Assembly (NCBI GenBank): GCA_001770855.1 | Contig: MESE01000018.1 | Span: 1-64,000, forward strand | Direction: 5' to 3' | Source of the DNA: Burkholderiales bacterium RIFCSPLOWO2_02_FULL_57_36 | GTDB taxonomy: Bacteria; Pseudomonadota; Gammaproteobacteria; Burkholderiales; Burkholderiaceae_D | DNA length: 64,000 bases | Part shown: positions 1-8,542 of the stretch, piece after piece | Numbering within the stretch: the first letter of the stretch is position 1 | Layout: every line of letters starts with the position of its first letter | Notes under the pieces: model-generated | The model's input: the letters and a program-made list of their open reading frames with translations, nothing else | Databases searched by the model: none | What the model was told of the DNA's origin: nothing | Position numbers and translations under genes: made by a program

Positions 1-41
1 ATTGGCTTTAAAGACGGCGAAGTTTCACGGAGAATGGAATT

Positions 42-568
42 ATGCAATCCTGCCCTCCCGAAAAAAAATTCACTAACTTATTTTTGCGCAAGTCCTTACC
101 GTACTTGCGGCGCTGTTTAAATACGGCGCTGCAAGCCCTTTGGATCTCGTAACAGTAAAGTTCAGGATTACACCGCTGGATACGGGGCTCTCCAAACTAA
201 AAAGCGACAAGTATCTGCATCTGGCCGAATCCGCGCAAATCGACTTTTTTATCCAGGCAAAATTGATGGGGATTTTCCTGCGGCGCGGCTATGGCTTTGT
301 GAACGTATCCCAGCTTGTGAAGTTTTCAAAACCGGTCAAGGTATTTTCCCGGGTGGCGGTGACATCGCAAATCATCTATTGGGATGCGCGGTTTGCATAC
401 TTCGAGCATCTGTTTTTGATACGAGGCGAACGGCATGCCTGCGTACTGGTCAAAACGAAGTTCAAGCAGGCCAGAAAAACGGTTGAAGCCGCCCGGTTGA
501 TCGGATCATGCGGCAAAGACAAACCGCAATATCTGAACGATTGGGATGACGCCATCGGCGTGCTGTGA
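42..568 (+). pseudogene. Thioesterase-like (4HBT/THEM6-type) gene, frameshifted near its start
   Basis: The main reading frame from 140 to 568 encodes about 140 residues resembling hot-dog-fold acyl-CoA thioesterase-like proteins (KLKSDKYLHLAESAQIDFF, then a strand-rich half). It has no good start: the first usable codon is a TTG at 140. A second frame begins with an ATG at 42, nine bases after a GGAG ribosome site, and encodes a hydrophobic/basic lead (FTNLFLRKSLPYLRRCLN) of the kind that normally begins these proteins. That frame stops at TAA 150-152. The two frames read as one protein if one shift is made between about 143 and 152. I therefore call one gene with a frameshift, either real or a sequencing error. 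The family assignment is by sequence resemblance and the substrate is unknown. Confidence 0.6.
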
Positions 569-608
569 TATCGACGCGGCCTGTTGACGCTCGGGCTGAA
601 TGCGACGG

Positions 609-1385
609 TCAGTGCCGGGTCGGCGTATTCGCGTTGCCGGCGCTTGTGCCGCCGGGATACGACGTTCCCATGACTGCTTCTTCATACCATGTTTTTACTT
701 TCTGAAGATGGTCGCGTTCCTCATCGAGTGCAATTGAAAATTCACTGAGCATCGCATTCTGATTCTGGCTTTTTGCCATCGCGAGCAGCATCTCCCAGCC
801 GGCCTGATCGACCAGTTCTGCCGCAAGTATCGCGTGCAGCGACTGTGCAATCGTGGTGCGCGGATCGGTCACCACCTGCACCAGCCCCATTGATTCCACG
901 CCTACCAGATCCGCGCTGGGCGTTTGGGCCGTCGGGTCGCCGCCTAGCGATTCGATCGCATCGACAACGACCGCAAAATGCCTGGCTTCATCGTTACGGA
1001 TTTTCCATAGTTCATCAATGGCTATGCCGTTTGAGTTTGATCCACCCGGCATTGCTTCGCATTTGGCGATCAGCGCATCATACAGGCGCGTGCCGCCGCG
1101 CTCGAAGGCCAGCCGTTCGCCCAGCTTGTCGAGCAGGATTTGCGGGCTGTTGCCGCTCAACATCGACATGCCGGCGCTGACGGCGCCCGTCATTGTGGCG
1201 GGCACCGGCACTGATCCGAGCGAGTCCGCGTCATTGACATAGCTGCCGCGCATGTCGGCGACGGCGGATTCGTCACCCGGGGTGGCGGAGATGGTTGAGG
1301 GTGGGGGAGACTGCATCGTGCCACTGTCGAGAGGCGACATTTGCATGCCGGTCTTGTTCATTCCCATTGGTGTCGATTCTTTCAT
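609..1385 (-). CDS. Ferritin-like domain protein
   Basis: About 258 residues. The first 90 are disordered and Met/Ser/Pro/Thr-rich. The rest forms a four-helix ferritin-like bundle with the expected carboxylate and histidine pattern: Glu in RLAFERGG, then RNDEARHF, then AAELVDQAGWE, then DEERDH. These fit a di-iron or manganese site, though metal binding is inferred. Two ATGs lie in tandem at 1391 and 1385. The AAAGGA site abuts the first and is six bases from the second, so I choose 1385. It lies about 50 bases downstream of the larger ferritin-like gene on the same strand, so the two are probably co-transcribed. A role in oxidative stress or metal handling is plausible but not shown. Confidence 0.75.
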   Translation of the reverse strand: MKESTPMGMNKTGMQMSPLDSGTMQSPPPSTISATPGDESAVADMRGSYVNDADSLGSVPVPATMTGAVSAGMSMLSGNSPQILLDKLGERLAFERGGTRLYDALIAKCEAMPGGSNSNGIAIDELWKIRNDEARHFAVVVDAIESLGGDPTAQTPSADLVGVESMGLVQVVTDPRTTIAQSLHAILAAELVDQAGWEMLLAMAKSQNQNAMLSEFSIALDEERDHLQKVKTWYEEAVMGTSYPGGTSAGNANTPTRH

Positions 1386-1434
1386 TTTCATTCCTTTGCA
1401 TCGTTAATGTCCGGTGGGTCCGGATTGCCCCTGT

Positions 1435-2607
1435 TTACAGGCTTACCGCCACTTTTCGATTCAATTCGGTTCCCGGCGTCCAAATATAGCCTGCCGCTAC
1501 CGTTTCGGTGGGTGAACCCTCGGAATTGATATAAGTGCGGTACTCGATGGATGCCTGGCTTTCGTGGGCCTTGTCGACGAATCGGGTGCCGTTGGCCCGC
1601 AGGTCGACTTCCTGCAACAGTGTTTTCCGTACGAAATCACGCTGACTTTCGAAGGCGATCGGTTCAGGCAAATCAGCAGCGATGATCTCCATCGGATCAC
1701 GCTGTTCGTATTGCTTCACCAATCCGGCGACATGGTGGAAGTGGCCCAGTTCGTAGTCCAGGAAACGCTCCCATATCGCCTTGATGCGATGGTTGGTTTC
1801 CTGTTGCACGCAGCTGTAGTAGTTGTATACCTCGGTTGCTTCATGCAGCAGCCATTGCTCAAGCCAGGTTTCTTCAGGGTTGAGGAGCGATTCGTATTGC
1901 GTCACATGCTGTTCCTCGATCGATGCGATTTCGGCGTATAGCTGACGCGCAACCGGATCGGCGAACAACGGGCCGATATTCATATAGTAATCATGCGTCT
2001 GGTGCTCGGCGGCGGTAATCGTCAATGCGTGCAGCTTGGTCAACGGATCCGCCGATGTCCGGTCGTATGGCTCGCGCAGATCGTCTTCCGGCGCGCGGTG
2101 TTCTACCGCAGTGGGCCGGCCCGGCAGAATGTCGGTATAACTTTGCAGAATATTATTGGCGTCCTTGCCTTCAAGCCGGTCCAGCAGCGCCGAATATCGG
2201 TACAGGTGGTCGAAATCCTCCAGCATACCGAAGCGATAGGCCTGCGCCAGATAGGGGTCCGGCTCCTTTTGGGCAACCGCCGCCGTGACTTCGATCGCAA
2301 CCTGCTCGTAAGCAATCGTGGTTTCCAGCGGCGAATGATCGGCGCCGAGCAGCCAGTTGACCATGGTCGCCTGATGCTGCTCGGTACGCCTGATCCGCGC
2401 CAGCGGCAGGCGTAAACTCCGATTCATCCGTGCGGCGGCGTGTTGAAATCGCAACGCTTCGTTCTCGATTCCATTCATCAAAATAATACGTACCCTGGTG
2501 AAGGCATCATCGTCGAGTTTGCTGATGGGGTTCTGCACCATATCGCGCCATGTAAAGCGCTGTTGTTCCATGGGACAGCCTTTTGCGGAAAATAAATTGA
2601 AAGCCAT
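1435..2607 (-). CDS. Large ferritin-like protein with duplicated helical bundle
   Basis: A 390-residue, mainly helical protein with repeated metal-ligand-like motifs: ENEALRFQH, RRTEQHQ, AYEQVAIE, LEDFDHLYRY, AAEHQTHDYY, IEEQHVTQYE, HEATEVYNYY and YELGHFHHV. The spacing suggests two ferritin-like bundles in tandem, about twice the length of a normal ferritin-like domain. There is no signal peptide, so it is probably cytoplasmic. The ATG at 2607 is preceded by AAGGAG at good spacing, which supports the start; a second ATG at codon 13 is possible. It is the first gene of a two-gene operon with the smaller ferritin-like protein. I recognise the fold but not a named function. Confidence 0.7.
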   Translation of the reverse strand: MAFNLFSAKGCPMEQQRFTWRDMVQNPISKLDDDAFTRVRIILMNGIENEALRFQHAAARMNRSLRLPLARIRRTEQHQATMVNWLLGADHSPLETTIAYEQVAIEVTAAVAQKEPDPYLAQAYRFGMLEDFDHLYRYSALLDRLEGKDANNILQSYTDILPGRPTAVEHRAPEDDLREPYDRTSADPLTKLHALTITAAEHQTHDYYMNIGPLFADPVARQLYAEIASIEEQHVTQYESLLNPEETWLEQWLLHEATEVYNYYSCVQQETNHRIKAIWERFLDYELGHFHHVAGLVKQYEQRDPMEIIAADLPEPIAFESQRDFVRKTLLQEVDLRANGTRFVDKAHESQASIEYRTYINSEGSPTETVAAGYIWTPGTELNRKVAVSL

Positions 2608-3102
2608 GTAAGTCGCTCCTTAATTGAACCTAAGGTCGAAAATCCGTGCCATTGCGCGTAGAAAGCTCGGATGCCGGCGGCCGCATCCCGGAATATCCAT
2701 CGTGGCCAACGCGAATCGAAGTCCTCTTTCCGGCCATGCCTGCGCGTTTGAAACCGGTTCCTGCCTTGCAGGGCCGCTCGTGCGCAACTTCCATGCCGAC
2801 CGGACTGAATTGGTCGTCCCGATGACTAGAAAAGAATGCCTGCCGATGCAAAGCGAGAAATCCATTTTCACTTGCGGTAGACGATTTATTACCCGCGCAT
2901 CACGATGTTGATCGCATCTTTTACATTTGATAAGTAAGGATTACATCATTGTTGTCCGGCAGCGCAGGAAACCGGCTATCCGGAAGCTTTTGCAGAAAGA
3001 CCCCGGATGGGGTCGTTTATGAGAGACAGATTTGAAAGGTGCAATGTCTGCCATGATAGAAGACGGTGTAACATACGTTTTTTTTGCCGCATAATAAGAT
3101 TG
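2608..3102. other. Intergenic region between divergent genes
   Basis: About 495 bases separate the ferritin-like operon (minus strand) from the TPR gene (plus strand). The short open frames here have no ribosome sites and no protein-like composition. Promoters for both directions should lie here, but I could not identify a convincing -35/-10 pair. Confidence 0.5.
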
Positions 3103-4200
3103 ATGAAAAATTCGTTCCTGAAATCCGGCGCGATATCGACGCCGGGCTGGTGTTGCTTCCCCACGAAAATCATTACAGCCTTGAGCTTGTTAACTGCGCT
3201 GTTTGCCAATCCGGCACTTGCGGATGAAATATCCGACGTTTCCAAATTGTTACGCATGGGGCAGTATTCGGAAGCTTTAGGCAAGGCAGACGATTTTCTA
3301 TCGCGGAATCCGCGCGATGTGCAAATGCGGTTCATGAAGGGCGTGATACTCACCGAGCAAAACAAGGCATCCGAAGCAATTGCAATATTTACCAAACTTA
3401 CCGTGGATTTTCCGGACCTGCCTGAGCCGCATAATAATCTGGCGGTTCTGTATGCGGCGGACGGGCAGTTTGAAAAGGCGCGCGCGGCATTGGACAAGGC
3501 AATCCGTACCAACCCGGCGTATGCAACGGCATATGAAAACCTGGGTGACGTTCATGCGAAGCTGGCAAGTCAGGCCTATGACAAGGCACTCCAGCTGGAT
3601 TCCAAAAACTCTGACGCGAAGTCAAAGCTGACGATGGTGCGCAGTCTGGTCGATACGACTGGCGGCGCGATCAAGGTCGCGTCGGCGGCGCCTGCGGCGA
3701 AAGCCGCTTCGCCATCATCGGCCCTCGCTCCGGTGGACCGGAAAAATGCGGCAACTCCAGCCGTGCCTGCAGCCAACATCAAGCCGGCACAAATTGCCGA
3801 TGCGGATGCGAAAAAGAACATTCCTAAGCCTGTACAGAAGCCGGCTCCGGACAATAACGAAGAGCGCACCACAATCTTGAATACAGTCGATGGATGGGCG
3901 AAGGCGTGGAGTGCGCAAGATGTAAAATCCTATCTCGGCTATTACAGCCCTGACTTCGATACACCGAACGGCATGTCACGAAAAGCGTGGATTGCGGAGC
4001 GGCAAGCAAGAATCGGCGGTAAAGGCAACATCATGGTCAGGGTGGGTTCGCCCCAAGTAGCCGTAAATGGAAGCAGCGCGACCGTGAAATTTCACCAAAG
4101 CTACGTGTCGAATCGTTTGACCTCCAATACCCGCAAGACGCTCGAATTGATCAGAAGCGGCGGGAAATGGCAGATCAAGCGGGAGCGCATAGGTAGCTGA
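3103..4200 (+). CDS. Exported TPR protein with C-terminal NTF2-like domain
   Basis: About 365 residues. A signal peptide ends near ANPALA-DE. TPR-type helices follow (AYATAYENLGDVHAKLA and neighbours), then an Ala/Pro/Lys-rich linker. The last 110 residues form an NTF2/SnoaL-like domain (WAKAWSAQDVKSYLGYYSPD, ending in LIRSGGKWQIKRE). The frame is open back to 3007, but the signal peptide fits best from the ATG at 3103; no strong ribosome site is visible for either. It overlaps the next gene by one base (TGATG), so the two are translationally coupled. The same tail type ends the L,D-transpeptidase next door, which suggests both work at the cell wall. That role is inference. Confidence 0.8.
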   Translation: MKNSFLKSGAISTPGWCCFPTKIITALSLLTALFANPALADEISDVSKLLRMGQYSEALGKADDFLSRNPRDVQMRFMKGVILTEQNKASEAIAIFTKLTVDFPDLPEPHNNLAVLYAADGQFEKARAALDKAIRTNPAYATAYENLGDVHAKLASQAYDKALQLDSKNSDAKSKLTMVRSLVDTTGGAIKVASAAPAAKAASPSSALAPVDRKNAATPAVPAANIKPAQIADADAKKNIPKPVQKPAPDNNEERTTILNTVDGWAKAWSAQDVKSYLGYYSPDFDTPNGMSRKAWIAERQARIGGKGNIMVRVGSPQVAVNGSSATVKFHQSYVSNRLTSNTRKTLELIRSGGKWQIKRERIGS

Positions 4201-5468
4201 TGTTCCGATTTTCAAATTTCATGCGTCCGGTCGCAATGTCCGTCGAACGGATATTGCTCGGCGGGATGATTTGCCTGTTGGCCGGCGGTTGGGCGGCGCC
4301 CTCGCAATCGGCGGCAAAAAATCAAAGCGGGCCCGGCGCCACCCACAAGCCTGACCCTGATATCGTATTGATCGAAGTCTATAAGGATCTCGCTGCGAAT
4401 CGCTTGCGTCACGCGCAAGCGAAAGTCGATGCCCTGGTGGAGGCCTATCCGAACTTTCAACTCGGCCATTTGATTCGCGGCGATTTGCTGTTGATGCATA
4501 CACGCCCGGTGACAACTCTGGGTGCGGTGCCGACTCTGGGTGTGGTGACGAACGGCTCCCAAGAAAAGCTTAAAGATCTGCGCGACGAGGCGATGGCGCG
4601 CCTGCAATCCCTGCGCGAGCGGCCCGACCCCAAGCTGTTGCCCAAGGCAGTGTTGCAGCTCCGCGAGGACCAGAAACATGTGCTGCTGGTCGATGCGAAA
4701 CGCTCGCGCCTGTATGTTTACCAGAATCAGGCGGGGAAGTTAAGTTTTGTTACCGACTACTACATCAGCCAAGGCAAGCTGGGTGTCGACAAGTTCAAGG
4801 AAGGCGACCAGAAAACACCGCTGGGCGTGTATTACATTACAAGCCGCTTGGCAGGGGCCAGGCTGCCGGACTTTTATGGCGCAGGCGCGTTGCCGATCAA
4901 CTATCCGAACGAGTGGGACAAGCTCAATGGCCGTAGCGGATCGGGTATCTGGCTGCATGGTACGCCTTCGGAGAGCTTCAGCCGTCCTCCGCTTTCTTCG
5001 GACGGCTGCGTGGTGTTGACCAACCCGGATCTGGATAAACTTTTCGCATCCGTGGATATCGGCAAAACGCCGATCGTCATCAGCGATCAGCTTGAATTTG
5101 TCGAGAAAACGCAATGGGATGCCGATCGCGGCACGGCCATGGGTTTGGTCGAGGCATGGCGGCGCGATGCCGAAAGCCGGAATCCGGCACTCCTGATGGC
5201 AAATTATTCGCAACATTTCAAGGCCGAGCGAGGCGAAAGCTTCACTGCCTGGTTTGCCAAGCAACAGCAACCGGTAAACCGCGCGCGCAGCGGGTCGCTG
5301 GTCTTGCGCGATCTCAGCCTGTTTCATTATCCGGGCGAGGAAAATCTGATTGTCGCGACGTTCACCGAAGACAGCGTAATCGGTAAATCCAGGTCTTCGG
5401 CGCGCAAACGACAGTACTGGGCGCGCGAAGGCGCGCACTGGAAAATCGTCGCTGAAACCCGCTGGTAA
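4200..5468 (+). CDS. L,D-transpeptidase (YkuD family) with NTF2-like tail
   Basis: A 422-residue exported protein. The hydrophobic N-terminal stretch (ERILLGGMICLLAGGWA) is a signal peptide. The middle holds a YkuD catalytic domain with the HGT motif (WLHGTPSE) and the nucleophile Cys near residue 270 in SSDGCVVLTN. In the family this Cys attacks the tetrapeptide stem to form L,D-crosslinks or to attach proteins to peptidoglycan. The usual His before GC is Asp here. The last 110 residues are an NTF2-like domain like that of the upstream TPR protein. The start codon overlaps the upstream stop. Which L,D-reaction it performs cannot be told from sequence. Confidence 0.85.
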   Translation: MFRFSNFMRPVAMSVERILLGGMICLLAGGWAAPSQSAAKNQSGPGATHKPDPDIVLIEVYKDLAANRLRHAQAKVDALVEAYPNFQLGHLIRGDLLLMHTRPVTTLGAVPTLGVVTNGSQEKLKDLRDEAMARLQSLRERPDPKLLPKAVLQLREDQKHVLLVDAKRSRLYVYQNQAGKLSFVTDYYISQGKLGVDKFKEGDQKTPLGVYYITSRLAGARLPDFYGAGALPINYPNEWDKLNGRSGSGIWLHGTPSESFSRPPLSSDGCVVLTNPDLDKLFASVDIGKTPIVISDQLEFVEKTQWDADRGTAMGLVEAWRRDAESRNPALLMANYSQHFKAERGESFTAWFAKQQQPVNRARSGSLVLRDLSLFHYPGEENLIVATFTEDSVIGKSRSSARKRQYWAREGAHWKIVAETRW

Positions 5469-5506
5469 CAACCTCGGTTTCCTCAATCATTACAGGTGAC
5501 TCCGCC

Positions 5507-5944
5507 ATGGCACGTGAACAATTCGCTTTCTTCCATCCGCTGCGGGTACGCTGGGCCGAAGTGGATATGCAGGGCATTGTATTCAATGGGCATTACCTGA
5601 CGTATTTCGATGTCGCATTTACCGAATATTGGCGGGCCACCGGATTGCCGAATGTCATTGACCAGGCCGCCGCAGGGCAGGAGATGTTCGCCCGCAAGGC
5701 GACGATTGAATATCAGGGGCCTGCCAGATTCGACGACATTCTCGACATCGGCGTTCGCTGCGCCGGATTCGGCCGTACCTCGATGCGCTTTGTCGTGGAG
5801 ATCCACCGCGGCGGCGAGCACCTGATTTCGGGTGAACTGGTCTATGTGTACGCAGATACTGCGGCCCGCAAGGGCGTGCCGGTGCCGGACGATTGGCGGG
5901 CAAGCATTACCCGACTTGAAAAATGTCAGCCCGAGGTTCAATGA
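5507..5944 (+). CDS. Acyl-CoA thioesterase, 4HBT/YbgC-FadM type
   Basis: A 145-residue hot-dog-fold protein. The N-terminal motif VRWAEVDMQGIVFNGHYL contains the Asp and the following G-x-V/F-x-N-x-x-Y pattern of 4-hydroxybenzoyl-CoA thioesterase-like enzymes. These hydrolyse short- or medium-chain acyl-CoA in the cytoplasm. The length is typical of the family. An AGGTGA ribosome site precedes the ATG. It overlaps the downstream GNAT gene by four bases (ATGA), so the pair is translationally coupled. Confidence 0.85.
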   Translation: MAREQFAFFHPLRVRWAEVDMQGIVFNGHYLTYFDVAFTEYWRATGLPNVIDQAAAGQEMFARKATIEYQGPARFDDILDIGVRCAGFGRTSMRFVVEIHRGGEHLISGELVYVYADTAARKGVPVPDDWRASITRLEKCQPEVQ

Positions 5945-6366
5945 AATTCAGGATAACCATCGGAGATTGGGATGCACAACAGCTGCATGCCCGAACGGTG
6001 CGCGACGATGTTTTCATCAACGAGCAGAATATCCCGGTCGAACTGGAATGGGATGAGATGGATCGCGTCAGCCTGCACGCTGTTGTCATTGGCGAGGCCG
6101 GACAGCCCATCGGCACCGGCAGGCTGCTGCCTGACGGCCACATCGGACGCATGGCGGTAACCAGAGTCCTGCGCGGCGCTGGAATCGGCGGTGCGATTCT
6201 TGAAGCGCTGATGCAGCAGGCAAGAAAACGCGGCGACAAGGCGGTGCTTTTGAATGCGCAAATCCGCGCAGAACCGTTTTATGCGCGCTACGGGTTCACG
6301 CGTGAGGGTGAGGAATTCATGGAAGCCGGAATACCGCATATCCGGATGCGCCATGTGTTTCGTTGA
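5941..6366 (+). CDS. GNAT family N-acetyltransferase
   Basis: About 141 residues covering a single GNAT domain. Motif A appears as GRMAVTRVLRGAGIGGAIL, the acetyl-CoA pyrophosphate-binding loop, followed by the FYARYGF element near the C-terminus. The frame is open from 5923, but the ATG at 5941 overlaps the upstream stop as ATGA and gives the usual N-terminus. The acceptor substrate is unknown. Coupling to a thioesterase suggests a shared acyl-CoA-related role, which is inference. Confidence 0.85.
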   Translation: MKFRITIGDWDAQQLHARTVRDDVFINEQNIPVELEWDEMDRVSLHAVVIGEAGQPIGTGRLLPDGHIGRMAVTRVLRGAGIGGAILEALMQQARKRGDKAVLLNAQIRAEPFYARYGFTREGEEFMEAGIPHIRMRHVFR

Positions 6367-6371
6367 TAATT

Positions 6372-7097
6372 TTATTTGATGGCACGCTCGTACAGCGCAG
6401 CTCCAAGATCGCCACCGAGCTGCACCACAGTGGACGTACGCGTTCCGTAGGTCGGTGACTCGATCAATACCGCCGATAGCAGTCTTTCCATTTCCATGCT
6501 GACACCGGTTTTCGGCAGTCGGCAATCGGACGCACGTGTGGTGTCGGTCAGCATTTCAAAAAAGGCATCCTGAGGTGCGCCCTGACACAGCAGGCTGGCG
6601 AACTGCGCCTTGGTGCGGACCACCTTGGGCCATGGAGAGTCCAGCGCATCGTTGGATAATCCGTAAATGCCGGGCGCCAGCGGCTTGCCGTTGCGCGGGT
6701 CTTCGTTCTTGCGGTTTGAAAACCAGATAAGCTGGCTGCCATCGCCGACCAGCAGGTTGAAACCATTGAAGCGATCTGCGTGACCGGCTATCTCCGCCAC
6801 ATATTCCTGCGCGTCTGCAGGCCCGGACAGGTAGTTTGCGACCAGCGCGCCGCGCGACGGCGCGCCATCCTGCTTTTCAGACGGCGCGCGAATATTGGTG
6901 AGCGCGGAAAAACGTCCGTCCCTGGTGATGCCGATCCATGTGCCTCCGCCCCTCAAATCGCGGCCGGCATACACTTGGGGATGATCATCCCACCAGGTGG
7001 CGGGCAGGGCAGGGCGATCGTAAAATTCATCCCGGTTGGCGGCAACAATCAGCGGCGTTCCGGGTACGACTTGCCAGGCGAAGACGATCAGGCACAT
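6372..7097 (-). CDS. NRDE (TANGO2-like) family protein
   Basis: A 241-residue protein beginning MCLIVFAW and carrying the defining NRDE motif in AANRDEFYDRP. The family (TANGO2/DUF833) has an N-terminal Cys and an Ntn-hydrolase-like fold. Its role is uncertain; haem or lipid handling has been discussed for eukaryotic members. It overlaps the DUF4936 gene upstream by ten bases and is the last gene of a ygfZ-DUF4936-NRDE operon. Its stop lies five bases from the stop of the convergent GNAT gene. Confidence 0.85.
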   Translation of the reverse strand: MCLIVFAWQVVPGTPLIVAANRDEFYDRPALPATWWDDHPQVYAGRDLRGGGTWIGITRDGRFSALTNIRAPSEKQDGAPSRGALVANYLSGPADAQEYVAEIAGHADRFNGFNLLVGDGSQLIWFSNRKNEDPRNGKPLAPGIYGLSNDALDSPWPKVVRTKAQFASLLCQGAPQDAFFEMLTDTTRASDCRLPKTGVSMEMERLLSAVLIESPTYGTRTSTVVQLGGDLGAALYERAIK

Positions 7098-7375
7098 AAA
7101 CTTGCATCCATAAAATATTCGGTGTGGCGCTCACCGTCAATCAAGGTAGCCAGTTTCGCGTGCGCAACGGCGTCTTCCAATATTGCATCGAATCCTTCAG
7201 GTACCGCGAGATAGATTTCCATCCAGGTATGTCGTCCGTCTTTTTCGCCACGCCTGCATTTAAGCGCGCCGGCAACACTGCATTTCGCTGCAAGAGCCGC
7301 CTGCATTTCCAGCACACGCGAAGATAATGAATCGGCCAGGTCGGTGCGAACCGTATAGTAAATATAAATATCCAT
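7088..7375 (-). CDS. DUF4936 family protein
   Basis: A 95-residue protein of the small betaproteobacterial DUF4936 family (starts MDIYIYYTVR, contains RRGEKDGRHTWMEIY). Its function is unknown. The repeated strand-helix pattern suggests a ferredoxin-like alpha/beta barrel. It starts three bases after the ygfZ stop and overlaps the NRDE gene by ten bases, so the three genes form one translationally coupled unit. Confidence 0.75.
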   Translation of the reverse strand: MDIYIYYTVRTDLADSLSSRVLEMQAALAAKCSVAGALKCRRGEKDGRHTWMEIYLAVPEGFDAILEDAVAHAKLATLIDGERHTEYFMDASLCA

Positions 7376-7378
7376 GGA

Positions 7379-8440
7379 TCAGGCCGGGTCGGGTAATGCG
7401 TAAGGCAGCGGTCGGAATTGCAGCACCGGGCCGCTTGCCGATCCGAGATGAATGGCGCCGTGATCCATTGACGCGGTCTTGATTTCGACCAGGCAGTCCG
7501 CTTGATCAGGTGCGGACGGTTCTGCATTGACCACCATGCCGCACGGCTGTTCGGGATCGGCGCTTGAAAAAATTTCCATTCCCGCCTGCGCATTCGAGGT
7601 GTTGGTTGATGCCAGCATCATTCTTCGCTTGAGTTTGCCCAGATACTGGCTGCGAGCGACAATTTCCTGTCCGGGATAACAGCCTTTCTTGAAGTTGACG
7701 CCGCCGATGGCCTCAAAGTTGACCATTTGCGGGACGAATTGTTCTTGCGTCGCCTGGGTAATTTGCGGAATGCCTGCACGGATTTCGGTCAGCCGCCAGA
7801 CATGAGTGCCGACGGGGCAAAGCACGCGTACGAGCTCAGGCCATGCATTCATCGCGATATCGGCCGTCGTGATCCACTGATAGCGTGGTTCTCCTGACGC
7901 GTCCGCCATGCGGATCAACGTGCCTTTGTCAGATTCGACTTTCGCATAGGGTAGCGAAGGCGGTGCTGCAAACCATTGCTGCAACAAAGCCGTAGCGGCC
8001 GGCCCAGCCAGGCCGAGCACCGCGTGGCTGTCGGTCGCGTCCGTCAGCTTTGCCTTGGAGCGAAGCACGAACATCTGCAATCGTTTTTGTACCGTTCCCT
8101 GAATCTGGCGTGGTAATTGCAGCAACACGGCATCGGCTGATTTCCACATCAAAAAGGTGGCCAGCAGCCTTCCTTTGGGCGAGCAATAACCGGCCAGCCG
8201 TGCTTCTTCCAGTCCGAGATGTTCTACATCGTTCGTCAATTGATTGTGCAGGAAATGTGCCGCGTCTTCACCCGTCACGGCGATCAGTCCCAGGTCGGTC
8301 AGCGGCGCGACAAAATTGGTCAACTTGACATCGGTTGCGGCGGCATCGCCGAAATGATGCACTTCCGGTGTGATCGAATCGGTAACATGAGCACCCTGCT
8401 GTGCGAGAAAATGCAACCAGGTATCGGCAATTTCGGTCAT
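7379..8440 (-). CDS. ygfZ: tRNA-modifying protein YgfZ (folate-binding, GcvT-like)
   Basis: A 353-residue protein with the YgfZ signature KGCYPGQEIVAR, including the conserved Cys. The N-terminal fold resembles the GcvT aminomethyltransferase. YgfZ proteins bind folate and support maintenance of certain Fe-S enzymes such as the tRNA methylthiotransferase MiaB. The length is near the family norm. It is the first gene of a three-gene minus-strand operon and is divergent from mltG. A TATAAT-like -10 lies about 45 bases upstream. Confidence 0.9.
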   Translation of the reverse strand: MTEIADTWLHFLAQQGAHVTDSITPEVHHFGDAAATDVKLTNFVAPLTDLGLIAVTGEDAAHFLHNQLTNDVEHLGLEEARLAGYCSPKGRLLATFLMWKSADAVLLQLPRQIQGTVQKRLQMFVLRSKAKLTDATDSHAVLGLAGPAATALLQQWFAAPPSLPYAKVESDKGTLIRMADASGEPRYQWITTADIAMNAWPELVRVLCPVGTHVWRLTEIRAGIPQITQATQEQFVPQMVNFEAIGGVNFKKGCYPGQEIVARSQYLGKLKRRMMLASTNTSNAQAGMEIFSSADPEQPCGMVVNAEPSAPDQADCLVEIKTASMDHGAIHLGSASGPVLQFRPLPYALPDPA

Positions 8441-8484
8441 GGATGTGATGTGAAAATTAATTCCGCTATTATGCTAATGGCTTG

Positions 8485-8490
8485 ATTATA
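8485..8490 (-). promoter_or_regulatory. Possible -10 element for the ygfZ operon
   Basis: On the minus strand this reads TATAAT, in the 102-base gap between ygfZ and mltG and at a suitable distance from the ygfZ start. No good -35 hexamer is seen 16-18 bases upstream, so this is only a candidate. Confidence 0.3.
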
Positions 8491-8542
8491 GTGGCGTCGT
8501 GAAAACGCGTTTGATTCGTTAAATTTTGCAGGTACGATTGTT

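Noticed and set aside
1-41. Possible tail of an upstream coding frame
   Set aside because: Frame 1 is open from the window edge to a stop near 120, but the stretch is too short to recognise and overlaps the start region of the thioesterase-like gene.
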